From Hofstenia miamia (lineage: Eukaryota > Xenacoelomorpha > Acoela): a DNA stretch of 64,000 bases. The notes under the pieces were generated by a model that saw nothing but the letters and a program-made list of their open reading frames with translations, was not told the origin of the DNA and searched no databases. Numbering within the stretch: the first letter of the stretch is position 1; each line of letters starts with the position of its first letter. Below, piece after piece: positions 41,640-54,770 of this stretch. A program made the position numbers and the translations under genes. Location: NCBI GenBank assembly GCA_004352715.1, contig SCFE01000068.1, forward strand, positions 1,725,944 to 1,789,943, written 5' to 3'.

Positions 41640-42990
41640 TGCTATAAAATCATGTAAATTTAGATTGATTATTTGTAAAACTGACGATGAATATTGTAAG
41701 TCGAAATATATTTGAATGTTTCTGTTAAAATTATTAAAAATCCTTAAAAATGCTCAATTATTTATCAGCAAATTAATTAATTATAATTTTGTATACAACC
41801 TTATTATTATCCTTTTGATTTTTACAAAAACTATTTGTGCAGTTTGATATTACGTTTANGCATATTTTCCTGAAAAATAATATGTTTGGATTCCATTTTT
41901 CTTTCACATCAGGAATGTCCATAATCTTTTAGTCAAAATCTAAGAACAAGTAAATTTGCTTAAATTTCACTTACATTTAACACGTTGTTCAATCATATGT
42001 CTTCATAATACGAAAATTGATTTTTAAGAACAGTTAGCAAATCTGATATAAAAAATGTAGAGATTTGAACCGCTAGAGTGAAATATTCATGGACATCTTA
42101 GGATATAGCATGAAACAAGAAATCAATTCAAACTTGGAAAACAAACTTCCTATTTCAACGCATTTATCATTTAATACCTAGCTCAATTACCCTAATCATA
42201 ATTTCCTAATTGCCAGAATTTTGTTATTTATTTAAAATGAAGCTATTCATGAAAACACACATTTGGGAAACTCCCAATGAATGGAAATGCTGTGGAATTC
42301 TATCAATTGTGTTTTCATAACTCCTGAATATTTAAAACAGAAAATGTTTAATAAAAATTTCTATTTCATTTTGAATAGCAAATAAGTTTTTCATTGACAA
42401 AGTCTAGATACCGGAAACAATCAGGTTTCGAAATATTTTGCCAACATTCTATTGTTAAGTTGTTAAACAACATGCTAATTATATTCCTACTTGGAATGGA
42501 ATGTTGACGCTTAAATGAGGTATGAAGATTAATAACATTAGATGGGTCATTTAAAATTTTCTCATATGTACTTAAAATATTTATCTGAGTTTTTTTATGA
42601 AATCAAGTATAATATTTTATCATTTAGTCTAGATTCCAACTCGCTAAAAAACTGCTAAAACTAAATTTTGATGTCTCTTGATGTAATTGATAGGTATACC
42701 TCATTCATGCTAAATTTTTTGTTCATATTGTCATAACGATTTGGTTTGTCGATCTCAAGGTTCCCTATGTCGGTTTCAAGATTTCGTATGTTGATAAAAA
42801 GTACCAACCTACGCAACATGTTATTAATTAGCTTACACCTATTCGATTGCTCCCTTTTGCCAAACTCTTTTGTCCACAAATATTCTTGTTGTAATTAATT
42901 TGTTTAGTTGCAACAAAAGATAAATAATTAACAATATAGCATAATCAAAATATATAATCACTGAAAATAATCGAAAGTATCTAATTTCTT
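41640..42990. other. No gene seen
   Basis: AT-rich, with a single N at 41859 marking a contig join. No duplicated flank is visible at this one. Confidence 0.5.
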
Positions 42991-42999
42991 GGTTTCTTA

Positions 43000-43480
43000 T
43001 GCCGATTATGCCACACAAGGATGCTCAATTATATTGAGGTCAGGACTTTGCACATGTCACTTTCGGGTGAAAACTACCTTTTTTTCTTCAAAAATTTATT
43101 TGCTAAGTCGTGATTTTTAACAAGGTTGGTCTTTTTGCTAAAATAAAATCATATAATGGAGGACTACCAACAAATTTTCAAGCAAGATTGACACAATTAG
43201 CAGAATACATTATGCCATCAATTTTGATGATCTTCACATTCCATTGTTGAAAGAACCCCATGCCATTATCAAATTAACATCATATTTCAACACTGTAGTA
43301 GTGTATTTGTGGTAAACTGTTTTTGATAGCTCTGATCACTTCCTAATGCACTCCAGACCTCTAAATTATAGCTAATTCAATACTAGGTTGCAAAGTTTTT
43401 TGTTTATTGCACACATGTGATGTGAATCGATATTTCCCTTGTGTTTCGGAAATATATGATTTTTATTTTGATAGCAATTG
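43000..43480 (-). pseudogene. Tc1-like transposase relic
   Basis: Minus-strand blocks NLIMAWGSFNNGM (family 'vMvWGcf...G') and HVQSPDLNIIEHPCVA (family 'aQSPDLNpIEnlW', containing the catalytic Glu) are about 250 bp apart. Other frames between them are too degraded to place the second Asp. No terminal repeats were found. Confidence 0.6.
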
Positions 43481-43489
43481 TAAAATCCA

Positions 43490-46400
43490 ACCCATTATTT
43501 GATATCACAGTAGAATTCTTCTAACAATGCATTTGCAAAGATTATTAACTGCACAGCAATCTCACTTTAGCTGCCTGCAAGTTTTTCAGCGATTCTTCTT
43601 CAATTGATAGAATGGTGCCTTATTATCACTATAAGTAGATTTGCGAGGATAGAATTTTCTTGAACACCAATATTTTTCAATTTTGTTATAGTGCACCCAA
43701 CAGGACGTCTTATAACACTTGGTGAACTAACTAATGTAGAATCTGCATTTCTAGATTGACCTAATTCTAGTTGAGTTCACGTTTCTGGGACCAAGTTCGA
43801 GTTTTTATGTTTCAAGTTCGAGTTAGAGTATTTTTTAATGAAAATTCCGAGGTCAATCAAGTTTTTTTTCTAAATCAGAGTTTTTTAAGGAAAAAACATT
43901 TATTTTACAATAATTCTAAGCTAAACAATAGTTATTTGCGATTGGTAAAGAAATTTGAATTTTAAAATAATTTATTTTTTAGGATATTTTCGAGAGGATT
44001 TTTGATTAAATTTGAGTTGGAGTTTTGATGATTTCTCTTCTTAGTTTTTCTGATGGATTTTGCGAGCTTATTCGAGTTTGAGTTCTGAAGATTCCAAGTA
44101 TTCGAAATCCTTCTCCATAGTGAGCGCTACTCCAATACTAATTTTGCTTTTTGATTTACTAGAATTAATTACTTAGACTTATCTGATTGCAACTAAATTG
44201 CAATCATATTAGTAACAATAATCCTTTTAGATCAATAGCAGCTGATAACAGGTTGGAAACCCGCAGTGGAACCATGTAGTGAAGGATGAATCAACAACTG
44301 ACAGCAATCACCAGTTACCTGGCAAATTATTGTGACTCATGGAAAGCTCTCAGTGACTGTTATTAGTGTGTATTGCGATGTTCCTTAGTGTTGATTACTT
44401 GCATTAGCTTATTGTCATTTGTGTGTATGGGGGTGAGATACCGCAAAAGTACCTTCAACATTCCTGCAGTGTTTGGAAAGCATTAGTTTAATACAATAAA
44501 ACTTGATGCATCATGGTATTTTAAATATTTCGCAATCAAGCAAAAATTCCTGTAATATATATTTCTGATAAACAGCTATTACCTATCAATTCTTCACTAA
44601 TTTGAAGTTTTTGCTGACACTAAGCAACTTATTAATTAGCAAATAGAATTGATGCAGACGCATGAAAATGCTTAAAGCCCTGTGGACATGCTCAATCGAA
44701 TTAACTGTTAATTGTAGGAAGAAAAAACACTGAAATATTTATGAGATTAATTGTATTTTGAAGAAATGCACCATAATTTTGCATGTTTGGATAATTAATA
44801 ATTTTAATCAAAAAACTGAAATTTAATTTATGGCTAGCTTATATATAATTACCGAAATGCAAAATTTTAAATTAGTTTAAATCTACATAGATATTGGTAT
44901 ATACTAGCTGAACGTTGATTTGGGTCTTTTGACACCAGACTCTCGGGGAAACTAAGTCTAATAGTATGCTAGTTGTACGCGTTACATTGGTGAATCAGCT
45001 ATGAGTGGACATCTAAACGTAGTTCAGAAAGTGTTCTATATGAGTATTTTTTATATTTCGCATTGGTCAACAGTTGTGAAAATAATGGGGCAAAATAAAC
45101 TGTACGGGTAAGGTAAAATAAACCCGAGCGAATAGCAGTAATAAATATGCTACCCGCACATCGTTAATTCATGAATATACATACATAAATACATAATATT
45201 TGTTAATGATAAACAAAATATAACTACACATTATTTGTTACTGTCGCTGTCCATTTGTTTATGAAAGCTTTAAGTGAAAATAGTTATGCTAATGTATTGA
45301 ATAATAAAAAAATGAGCTATGTAATTTAAATTATGTTAAGATATAAAATTTTACCTGAACTACAAAGAACAAAGAGGAAATCCTACTTAAGATATCCAAA
45401 CAAAAATAATCTATATTTAGACAATCAATACTCTAAAAATATAATTTATAACGAATTAACAAAAATAATTCCATACCACCATGCAACAACCCCAAAAAAC
45501 AAGTTTCACCAACAGCCGTATTGTCAGAGCTTCTATAAGTTGCGGTGAATAAATTAAATATTAATGTATTTCATTACAAAGCCACGTTTCAATATGTTTA
45601 TCATTTATTTATTAGCATTAGAAAGTTTTTGCTTCTTTGCACCAAATAACGAACGTTGATTTTTTATGTACTATATCTAAAACAGAATTTTCATAAATTA
45701 CATTAAAAATAATAATACCCTTCAACAACAAATATATGCAGAATGTAGACAATAACTGTATCTACTGAAAATTAAACATTCAAAAACGCTAATCCCGTAC
45801 GAAATTAAATGAAGAGTGCTTGGGTTCATAAAATCATTTAATCATTGTAATATCAGAAGAATAATAATTAATAGCACCTTGTAAGAGCTGAGACAGCTTA
45901 ACGCTGAGAAGTTAGATTTCTACAAATTGATTTAAGTTTTTGAGAAAAACACTTTGTTTGCGATTTTTTTAGCAGTACACTTTGCTTTGCAATGGTTTCT
46001 AAAAGCACTAGACTTTTACATGTATAATAATCCCGGAGTTTCATTCCACTTCATCATTGTGGCAAACGTATTAAGAATCATTTTCTATAGCATCCCATGT
46101 TGACTTTCTTGAAAATTCCTAAAAAGAATCATTAAGCCTTTTTAAGATTCCTGGCAGGAACCCCTAAGATTCGTTAAGGATTCTAGTAGGAATATTGCTG
46201 TCTTTGCAAGAATTTGGAAGAAAATCTAAAGATCCTAATAGATATTAATGTTACATCCTGAAATTGCTCAGCAAAAATTTTCAACCCTCCTCAACATTCT
46301 AGAAAAAAATACACAACCATACTTAAGAATCCCAATGGCTATGCAAAACATTTGGAGGAAGTAACTTCTAACATAGATTTGAAGGATCAATGCCCAGTCA

Positions 46401-47080
46401 GTCAAGCAGTGTAGTAAAAAAATGTTTAGAATAAATGCAGGCTCTTAAATCAATCAATTACATGACAGCCAATAATTTTCATGTAATTGCGTCTGGAGTA
46501 GGCTAATATAAAACACAGAATCCAAAATATATTAAATCGAAAGTGCACAAGTGTAATAGATATGCTTATATAAAAGGCGCAACAAATGTATTGGGTTGTT
46601 TTAAAATGCACTTTCGTTAAAATATTTTAGAGTAAACATAGTATAAAATATAAATTGACTAATACTTTGCCTACGAATGATGAAGCCGGGATATATTAAA
46701 CCAATGAGCAGAAAAGATTTATATGAAATTAGTTCAGGAGTCTAAGCAAAATACCTATTAAAACAAAAAACTTGATTAGCCCTGAAAGGATAGAGGCATT
46801 GGAACTATTGAGATCACTCAGCACTGCTGATCTTTTTAAGGTTTAATAATAATGATTGTCAATCAAAATGTTTTAAATCTTAGCAATATTTTGATAATTC
46901 TTCTGGGTTTAGGCTAGGCTTGGCACGGCTTGGGCCATTTCTTTGTACAGTAAATACTTTCGCACAACCTGGGATGAAAACATAAACAGTTAAAAAAACG
47001 AGGAAACATTTATTGCAAATATAATAAATTGACGCTTTTTTCGTTCTTGAATATATTTACCACTCATACCGTTTTACTTA
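43490..47080. other. No gene seen
   Basis: AT-rich. Around 43770-44100 the words GTTCGAGTT and GAGTTTGAGTT recur imperfectly. Around 46110-46190 AAGATTC and TAAGGATTC recur. A 71-codon open stretch at 45333-45548 has no recognised relative. Confidence 0.4.
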
Positions 47081-47081
47081 A

Positions 47082-47460
47082 CTTTTTATATGTTGTGTTA
47101 ACACAATTGTCGTTCAAAATTTAGACGTTAAATCTTCAGGTTCCCTACTTTATTATTAAGAAATTCTTTCGTATATTTGGCGAACATCTATCATTTGCAT
47201 TTAATCAATGTATAGTTGAAAAGGAATTTCCGGATATAATGAAAAAGTTTTACTAAATTGTTCGAAAAATNCTTAACTTTTTATATGTTGTGTTAACACA
47301 ATTGTCGTTCAAAATTTAGACGTTGAATCTTCAGGTTCCTTACTTTACTATTAAGAAATTCTTTCGTATATTTAGCGAACATCTATCATTTGCATTTAAT
47401 CAATGTATAGTTGAAAAGGAATTTCCGGATATAATGAAAAAGCCAGATATAACACCTTTG
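47082..47460. repeat. Direct duplication across single N 47271
   Basis: About 190 bp on each side match (from CTTTTTATATGTTGTGTTAAC). The left copy lacks about 70 bp that the right copy has after GAAAAAG, then resumes TTTTACTAAATTGTTCGAAAAAT and ends. Probably two alleles, one with a deletion. Confidence 0.8.
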
Positions 47461-48590
47461 TATAAAAATGGAATTCCCTCATTGCTAAAAATTATAGGCC
47501 AATCTCAATAACGCACAGTTTTACTAAATTATTCGAAAAATAATTGCAAATTCAAATCTAAGCATATTACAAGTGATGCAAATGTTTCAATTACTGAAAA
47601 AATATCCTCAAATAAATCTAAAAATAAATCTACTTGCATAGCACTTCTAGATTTAAGCAAAGCTTTTAACTCAATGAATTTTGAAATTTTGGCGATTAAA
47701 CTTAAAACCTACGGATTTCAACAAAATTCAATTACGTTACTTATGAGTTTCCTAGAAAATAGAAAACAGCGTGTTTTAATGAATAATGTGAAATCTGGTT
47801 ATATTAAAACTGAATGAGGAGTGCCTCAAGGCACAGTACTAAAGTCAGTATCATTTGCAATATTTGTAAGTGACATAATTAAGCATTTAAATCATAATGA
47901 AATATATCAATCTTGCTGTGATACTTGCCTCATAAATACACATAATGATGCACTTAGGGCAACAAAAAAATATACAAAGTGCTACTGAAAATCTTTCTAG
48001 GTATTTGTCATTCAATCAATTAAAAATTAGAATTGAAAAAACGCAATTCATTATATTTTCCCCCAATTCTGTAAAAGAAATAACAAACAAGATCGAATTA
48101 ATTGTTAACAATGTCCAATAAAACAAAGTGATCATATTGCATATTTAGGTGTTGATATCGACAATAATTTAAAATTTTTTAAATTTCTCCTAAAAAAGTT
48201 ACAAAAAATGGCTTCTCGCGTTATTATTATTAAATGCCTTTTGTTTATAGCAATTACATTACTGTTAATTTTTGTTTATTAATTTTAATACAAAAAGCCG
48301 CTATTTATTATCAACAACTTTTAATTCGTCATTAAAAACATTAAATTTTGCACGTAAGCATGACCATGTTAGTGAATACAGACGAAAGTATAATATATTG
48401 TCCCCGCTATATCAAGTACAATTCCATGCAGCTTCAATTTTATTTAAAAATAAATATGGCCGAAAATCAATTTCTTTTCTTGATAATTACTTAAAAGTAA
48501 ATCCTCGATCACATATGTTTATTTTTAGCAGTATTTCCTATCCTAGTTTTTACCGAGCTGCCTCTAATACTTGGAATGATTAAGAAAATG
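47282..48590 (+). pseudogene. Non-LTR retrotransposon ORF2 relic
   Basis: Frames give FRIFSEHLSFAFNQCIVEKE with FPDIMKKPDITPLYKNG (47323), IALLDLSKAFNSMNFEILAIK (catalytic Asp), YGFQQNSITLLMSFL, GVPQGTVLKSVSFAIFV, a lost FADD box (SCCDTCL), and YLGVDIDNNLKF. The C-terminal stretch at 48272-48583 ends SFYRAASNTWND. This order is that of Jockey/RTE-like ORF2 from before the palm to the end. Many stops. Confidence 0.75.
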
Positions 48591-48699
48591 AGATAAGAAT
48601 AGAAAAAATTACACAAAATTTAAAAAAAATTTTTCTTTAACATTGAAAAAATAAACTCGGAGACACAATCATGCTGAACACATTTACTGATTTTTTACA

Positions 48700-49310
48700 C
48701 TGAGCTCACCACATAAAAAGACACACGCACACACACAAATTTATTATTATTATATATTTTATATTTAGTTTGTAGATTATCTGTAGCTTCTTAGAAAATA
48801 TATTGCTTTTACTCTTATTCTTTTTGTCTACTACTACTATGTCTGGTCTCCGTGCTCTATTACCTTGCTCGTCTGGATGTTGAAGTCCCACAGTGTCTTA
48901 ACCCTCTCATTTTCTATGACGCCCTGTGGCTTGTGCTCATACCACTTGTCTCCTGATTCTAATCCATGCTGCCTGCTCAAGCTCCAATGTACCATTCTTC
49001 CCAACCTGTCATGCCTGAACTTATGCCAACTTCTCACACCCTGCAATCAGATGATCTATACTGTCTCCGTCTCTTTCTTACATAGCCTACACTAATCACT
49101 TACTTCTACTCTTCTGTTTATATGTTTGTTCATCTAGTTTGTTCTTATTGCTTGCTCCTGTGCTGCCATTATCAGTGCTTCTGTTTCTCTTTTTAGTCCT
49201 GCCTTCTTTAACCACTTGTTGCTCTCTTCTCTATTGCACTTTTCTGTGTTCCTTCAGTATTCTCCATGCATGGCCTTCTGCCTATACCTTGTTTGTCTCT
49301 CTGATGCACA
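48700..49310 (-). pseudogene. C-terminal ORF2 fragment of a second non-LTR family
   Basis: The minus strand reads ALIMAAQEQAIRTN, CRLCKKETETV (zinc-knuckle part), RHDRLGRMVHWSLSRQHGLE, WYEHKPQGVIENERVK, LWDFNIQTSKVIEH and RPDIVVVDKK, with single-base breaks. This conserved tail is widespread in invertebrate LINE-like elements. It is antisense to, and lies between, two plus-strand RT relics. Confidence 0.7.
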
Positions 49311-49948
49311 ATTAAATGCTACTGAGACTTGGAGAGCATCACTTCATTCTAATAAATTTGTAGCTTTCGCTTGTTTAGATCTTTGAAAAGCCTTTGATTC
49401 GATTAGTCATAACATTCTAATTGAAAAACTATCTTACACAGGATTTTCTAGTAATAGTAAGCAATTGATAACTAGTTACCTCAATCAAAGATTCCAAAAG
49501 TTAAATTAAATGATATTTTTTTCAGAATGGTTATCGGTTTACAATGGTGTGCCTGAAGGTACGATTTTAGGTCCTCTTCTTTTTAGTATTTATGTAAATG
49601 ACATGCATTCTATAACTAACTGCAACTTAATTCAATTAGCCGATGACACTTGCATTTTCAGGGATAATTCATAAACTTAGCTAGCAGCGGAATCTTTAGA
49701 ATTGTAACAAATTGTCAAAATACTTTTGTATGCACAAGTTAAAGATTAATGAAGCTAAAACAGAATTTTGTATTTTGCAGCAGAATAAGAGCAATTACGA
49801 TGTTTCTGCAGTGACTTTAAATATCAATAATAATGTTCCGATTGTGGACACTTTCAAGAACCTAGGAGTAACTATTGACTCAAAGCTAAAATTCAACTCT
49901 CAAATCAATTTAATAGTTAGAAAATTAGTTATAGGTATAAAAAGTTAG
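49311..49948 (+). pseudogene. Non-LTR RT relic, palm to thumb
   Basis: Frames show SNKFVAFACLDL, KAFDSISHNILIEKLSY, FSSNSKQLITSYL, then YNGVPEGTILGPLLFSIYVN and IQLADDTCIF (intact A-D-D box). The frame at 49712-49948 has LKINEAKTEFCIL and FKNLGVTIDSKLKFNSQI. Stops separate the parts. The 5' half is missing. Confidence 0.8.
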
Positions 49949-50459
49949 GCAATTACCACTTTGTGCAATAATTCAATTCTTCCATACTTTCATCGTGAGT
50001 CACCTAAATTTAACACTATAGTAATTTATCCATAGCCTGCAAGATTTCTTTATGTAAATTGTATATATGTGTTTTTGTGAATTTAATGACGCTATTCAAA
50101 TAAATTATCAGTTATCAAATTGTTAACATTTATCTGAATAACGATTCTCTTTTCTTATCTTAATTAGTTCCATCATAATTATTGATTTTTGTAGTCCCTC
50201 ATTGTACTAAATTGTCATTGTCACTGTTTTTTGCATTAATTAATTCATGGCTATGTACTGTAAGACTAAAGGGTCATATATATAGTATATATATAAACCC
50301 ACAAAATTGATTTCTATTGATAATAGCAAACGTTTTTGAAATTTTCATATAATTCAAATTTGTTTTAGCCCATAACATAACATCCAGTTGGACAAAAAAA
50401 GTTTCTTAAATAACGACCATACATACTGCTGCACTAGCGTGAAGAAAATTATATAAAAG
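49949..50459. other. No gene seen
   Basis: AT-rich, including TATATATAGTATATATATA at about 50276-50296. Confidence 0.5.
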
Positions 50460-50700
50460 GATTCATTGAAGTTTTTAATTTCAATATTTCTGAAAACTCT
50501 GCATTTAAGATTTTAATGAAGGTATCCAAATTCAGATGGTATACGGTTAAAACAGTTAAATTACCATGATATTAACTTCATAACTATAATTTAATTTTAG
50601 AGTAAAAATTGCGAGATTATGTATAAGTCGAGCTTTTTACGCTTGCTTCTCACCTGTTTTGAAAAATATGCAAAAATGTGACAAATATCTTTAAACTGTA
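50460..50700 (+). repeat. Dispersed repeat, copy 2
   Basis: Diverged relative of 12050-12300 in the same orientation. Confidence 0.5.
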
Positions 50701-51719
50701 AGCATGTAGCTTATTTGAATATTGCTCTACTTTTTTATTAAGCCCTTAAATTATATGAGCGGGCTACGTCTCTGATACTGATGTACTTACAAAATATAGT
50801 CAAAAACATATAATTGCACAATATAAAAAAACTAAAACACAAATTTAGATTATGGTGATTAATAAATTTATCATTAACGTTTTGATCTACTGTGTGGATT
50901 CATAAGTATTCTTCTTTAGATGTAGCCTTCAATCAACATTATCATACCTTCAATATACTAGATTCGATTCATATTCAATTTACTAATTAATTTTGCGATT
51001 ACATAGATAAAAAAATTGCTTAAAACTAGCAATATACAAAGAACAAATATATGAAATTAATAAAAGTCTAAATGGGTTCGTCTTAATAATATTTGGTGTA
51101 ACTCAATTATTTTCTCACTCATTCTGATAGTTCAATTAGCAGCTCTTTTATCATTCATTGAAACTTAACAAGGGTAAAGCTTGTTAACACATAGCAACAG
51201 AAAATTTTTACCCATCATAAAGTAGTGTGGGGCCTAGGTAAAATGATCGCACCCCCTTTAGTATTTTTGATATAGCACTTTTCAAATTTCGCAAAATAAT
51301 GTCAATATTTTATTCACAGGAGAAAAATCAAAGATGTTATTGAACAACATTCTCAGTTCAAAACTGAAATCACCACTTTAAATATGTTATTTTTTATTGA
51401 AGTGATCTGACACAACATATATGGGATTGAACCATGAACACATAAATGTCAAAAGATCAACCTACACAAATTCTACTGTGAAATTGAAAAAATTAACTTT
51501 AAACAATAGTTAGATACTATTGATAAAAAGATTTCTCCAAATGGATTCCCTCTCTTAATTTATAAATACTTATTAAAATAATGCAAATGTGGTACAAAAA
51601 TATTTTCAAAACTGTAGAAATATAAAACATAAAACTGCATGAAACAACAAAAATTTTCTAAAAATCATCAAAATATAAAATAATAATAAGATATTTTTTA
51701 AGGGCAAGAATTAAAGCAT
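50701..51719. other. No gene seen
   Basis: AT-rich sequence downstream of the zinc-finger gene. It may include its 3' end. No coding frame. Confidence 0.5.
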
Positions 51720-52313
51720 TGATTTATCACGCTAATCACATTTAAATGGATTAATGCAATTATGCTTTAACTGATTTGTTTGGAGAAAATAAGATGGAAG
51801 CAAAATAACCACATATGTCACATTTAAAAGGCTTTATAAAGCAATGCTTTAACAGATGAGTTTGGAGTTTACTACAATGAAAGCATAAATAATCCTATTT
51901 TTCACACTTAAACGCCTTTATACCAGAGTGTGAAAACTGATGACTTTTCCGGTGGGTGGATGTAGAGCATTTATAATCACACTGATTACACTTAAATAGC
52001 TTTATACCAGAGTGCTTTAACAAATGTGTTTTCAGATTACTACGTTGAGAGAATGAAAAATCACATTTGTCACATTTAAATGGTTTTATAACAGAGTACT
52101 TTAACAGATGTGTTTTTAGATTACTACGTCAAGAGAATGAAAAATCACATTTGTCACATTTAAAAGGTTTTATAACAGAATGTGTAAACTGATGTCTTTT
52201 CAGGTGGCTAGAAGTAGAGCATTTATAATCACATTGCCACAATTAAAATGTTTTACATCAGAGTGTGTAAACTGATGTCTTCTCAATTGGCTAGATGTAG
52301 AGGATTTATAATC
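51720..52313 (-). pseudogene. Decayed 3' tail of the C2H2 zinc-finger array
   Basis: After a TGA that replaces a zinc-binding Cys codon at 52314, at least six more finger units can be read, with further damage: a one-base deletion near 52240, a TGA at an Arg codon near 52135, a TAG near 51898, and a last unit with little left. The unit length (84 bp) and consensus are the same as in the open part, so the array was once longer or this tail was never selected. Confidence 0.8.
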
Positions 52314-53598
52314 TCATTGACCACACTTAAATGGCTTTATACCAGAATGTGTTATCTGATGAGTTTTCAGATTACTACGTGTAGAACATGAAAAATCACA
52401 TTTGTCACATTTAAAAGGCTTTAGACAAGAGTGTGTTAACTGATGTGTTTTCAGATATCTACGTCGAGAGAATGAATGATCACATTTGTCACAGTTAAAT
52501 GGCTTTATACCAGAGTGCGTAAGCTGATGTCTTTTCAGGTGGCTAGATGTAGAGCATTTATAATCACACTGATCACACTTAAATGGTTTCATGCCAGAGT
52601 GCTTTAACTGATGTGTTTTCAGATTACTACGTTCAGAACATGAATAATCACATTTGTCACATTTAAATGGTTTTATACCAGAGTGCTTTAACAGATGTGT
52701 TTTCAGATTACAACGTCGAGAGAATGAATAATCACATTTGTCACATTTAAAAGGTTTTATAACAGAATGTGTAAACTGATGACTTTTCAGGCGGCTAGAT
52801 GTAGAGCATTTATAATCACATTGATCACACTTAAAAGGCATTATACCAGAATGCTTTAGCTGATGAGTTTTGAGATTACTACGTGTAGAACATGAAAAAT
52901 CACATTTGTCACATTTAAAAGGCTTTAGACCAGAATGCGTTAACTGATGTGTTTGGAGATTACTATGGTGATAGCATGAATAATCACATTTGTCACATTT
53001 GAACAGCTTTATACCAAAATGCTTTAGCTGATGTGTTTTCAGATTACTACGTGTATAACATGAATAATCACATTTGTCACATTTAAATGGTTTTATACCA
53101 GAGTGCTTTAACATATGTGTTTTCAGATTACCACGTTGAGAGAATGAAAAATCACATTTGTCACATTTTAAAGGTTTTTTAGACGAATGTGTAAACTGAT
53201 GTCTTTTCAGGTGGCTAGATGTAGAGCATTTATAATCACATTGATCACACTTAAAAGGCTTTATACCAGAATGCGTTAGCTGATGAGTTTTGAGATTACT
53301 ACGTGTAGAACATGAAAAATCACAATTGTCACATTTAAAAGGCTTTAGACCAGAGTGCGTTAACTGATGTGTTTTCAGATTACTACGTCGAGAGAATGAA
53401 TGATCACATTTGTCACATTTAAATGGCTTTATGTCAGAGTGTGTAAACTGATGTCTTTTCAGGAGGCTAGATTTAGAGCATTCATAATCACATTGATCAC
53501 ACTTAAAAAGCTTTATACCAGAGAGCTTTAACTGATGTGTTTGAAGATTACCAATTAGAGATGATTGAAAGTCCCTCTGAGGATTATTTTCTTTCCTA
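52314..53598 (-). CDS. C2H2 zinc-finger protein, at least 14 tandem fingers
   Basis: One open frame runs from a splice acceptor (TTTTCTTTAG before 53598) to the TGA at 52314. There is no need for the internal ATG at 53114, because the frame is open and finger-coding well upstream of it. After a degenerate first unit there are 14 intact fingers of 28 residues, C-x2-C-x12-H-x3-H, with linkers of the HSGIKPF type instead of TGEKP. Many fingers have Cys where the core Phe is usual (CDYKC, CDYSC). Three finger types alternate: YKCSTSSHLKRH, SFSRRSNLKTH and SCSTRSNLKTH. It is probably a nuclear DNA-binding protein. The first coding exon was not found. Loss of the tail may make it a pseudogene. Confidence 0.85.
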
Positions 53599-53864
53599 AA
53601 GAAAACATTATAATAGAAATTCTGTAAATTTTGAATGGATAAAATTTTTTTATTGAAGATATTCCTGTGAATAGATTTTAAAACAAGCCAAATATGCTAT
53701 TTAAATTATTGATGACAATTGTAGCCTTCAACCACATAGGTCTCCTCTTGGGATACTTATTAAAAAACGAATTTTTCAAACTTTGTTTGAATCTAAAATA
53801 CATAAATATAATGCATATGTAATACCATCAAATATATTTCTCAAATTAATTAAAAGAATTTTAA

Positions 53865-53902
<38 letters not shown>

Positions 53903-54770
53903 CTTGATCATTAGTAATTATTTAAAGTTACCAAGTGTAAGAACTCTATATCAAGGCTCCCAACAGCATTGCTGCTAACAGCAAAAAAGTGCTGTTTAAA
54001 ACAGCACATAAAATTAACCCATATTGGCATATTATTTGTGTTGATAACACACTTTCAATGTCTTTCAATCGCCGCAACAGCCTATCAAAGATTCACAGGA
54101 ATTCAGACCATTGCCTAAGTAATTTATAAAGATAATTTCAGCCCCAAGTAGAGGGTGATTCAATGTTTCAAATATATTTTATGATTGGATACTCATTAAT
54201 ATTCATTCTTTATCATTGTTTATTAACTTCTGGAATGGATGATCAACTTTTCATTTGGTACAATTTTCAAAACATTTAGAATGGACTGGGTATTATAACA
54301 TTAGATGATTTGTATAGTTATACAAGCACACGACTTTTTGACATTTTTACTACTAAATTTATTGCTGTTTATATTTGTTTTTTTGTTATATGCTTTGTAG
54401 ATTTGTAGATATTTTATGAATTTCAAGTATATGTGCTGTTGTCCTTAAATGTTTACCAAATTTGGTTAATTCTGCAAAGTTATTGGTCTATATCTATTAT
54501 TTTTAAACTTTTTACGTATATGTTATTGCATTTCTCATCGTTTTTTACCCTATAGTGGTGTCATCTCAAGAAATTTGATTCATTTTAATTCCACACCACT
54601 AAACGGAGGAAAACTAAATTGATTTGCTTCAAAATAAGTGTTGGGTGATAATTCAATTTGCAAGTTCATTACATCCTTTACAACAAAGTGAAATAGCGCG
54701 ATTTAAACAAGAAGGCTTAGTCAGCAATAAATCGTAATAGATGATTTTATAGATTAATAGGTTTTGGTAT
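53599..54770. other. Upstream of zinc-finger exon, no gene seen
   Basis: Contains an (AT)n tract at 53868-53900. The first exon and promoter of the zinc-finger gene should lie here or further right. None could be identified. Confidence 0.45.

Noticed and set aside
53114-53116. Internal ATG as the start of the zinc-finger gene
   Set aside because: The same frame is open and encodes five more intact fingers upstream, back to a splice acceptor.
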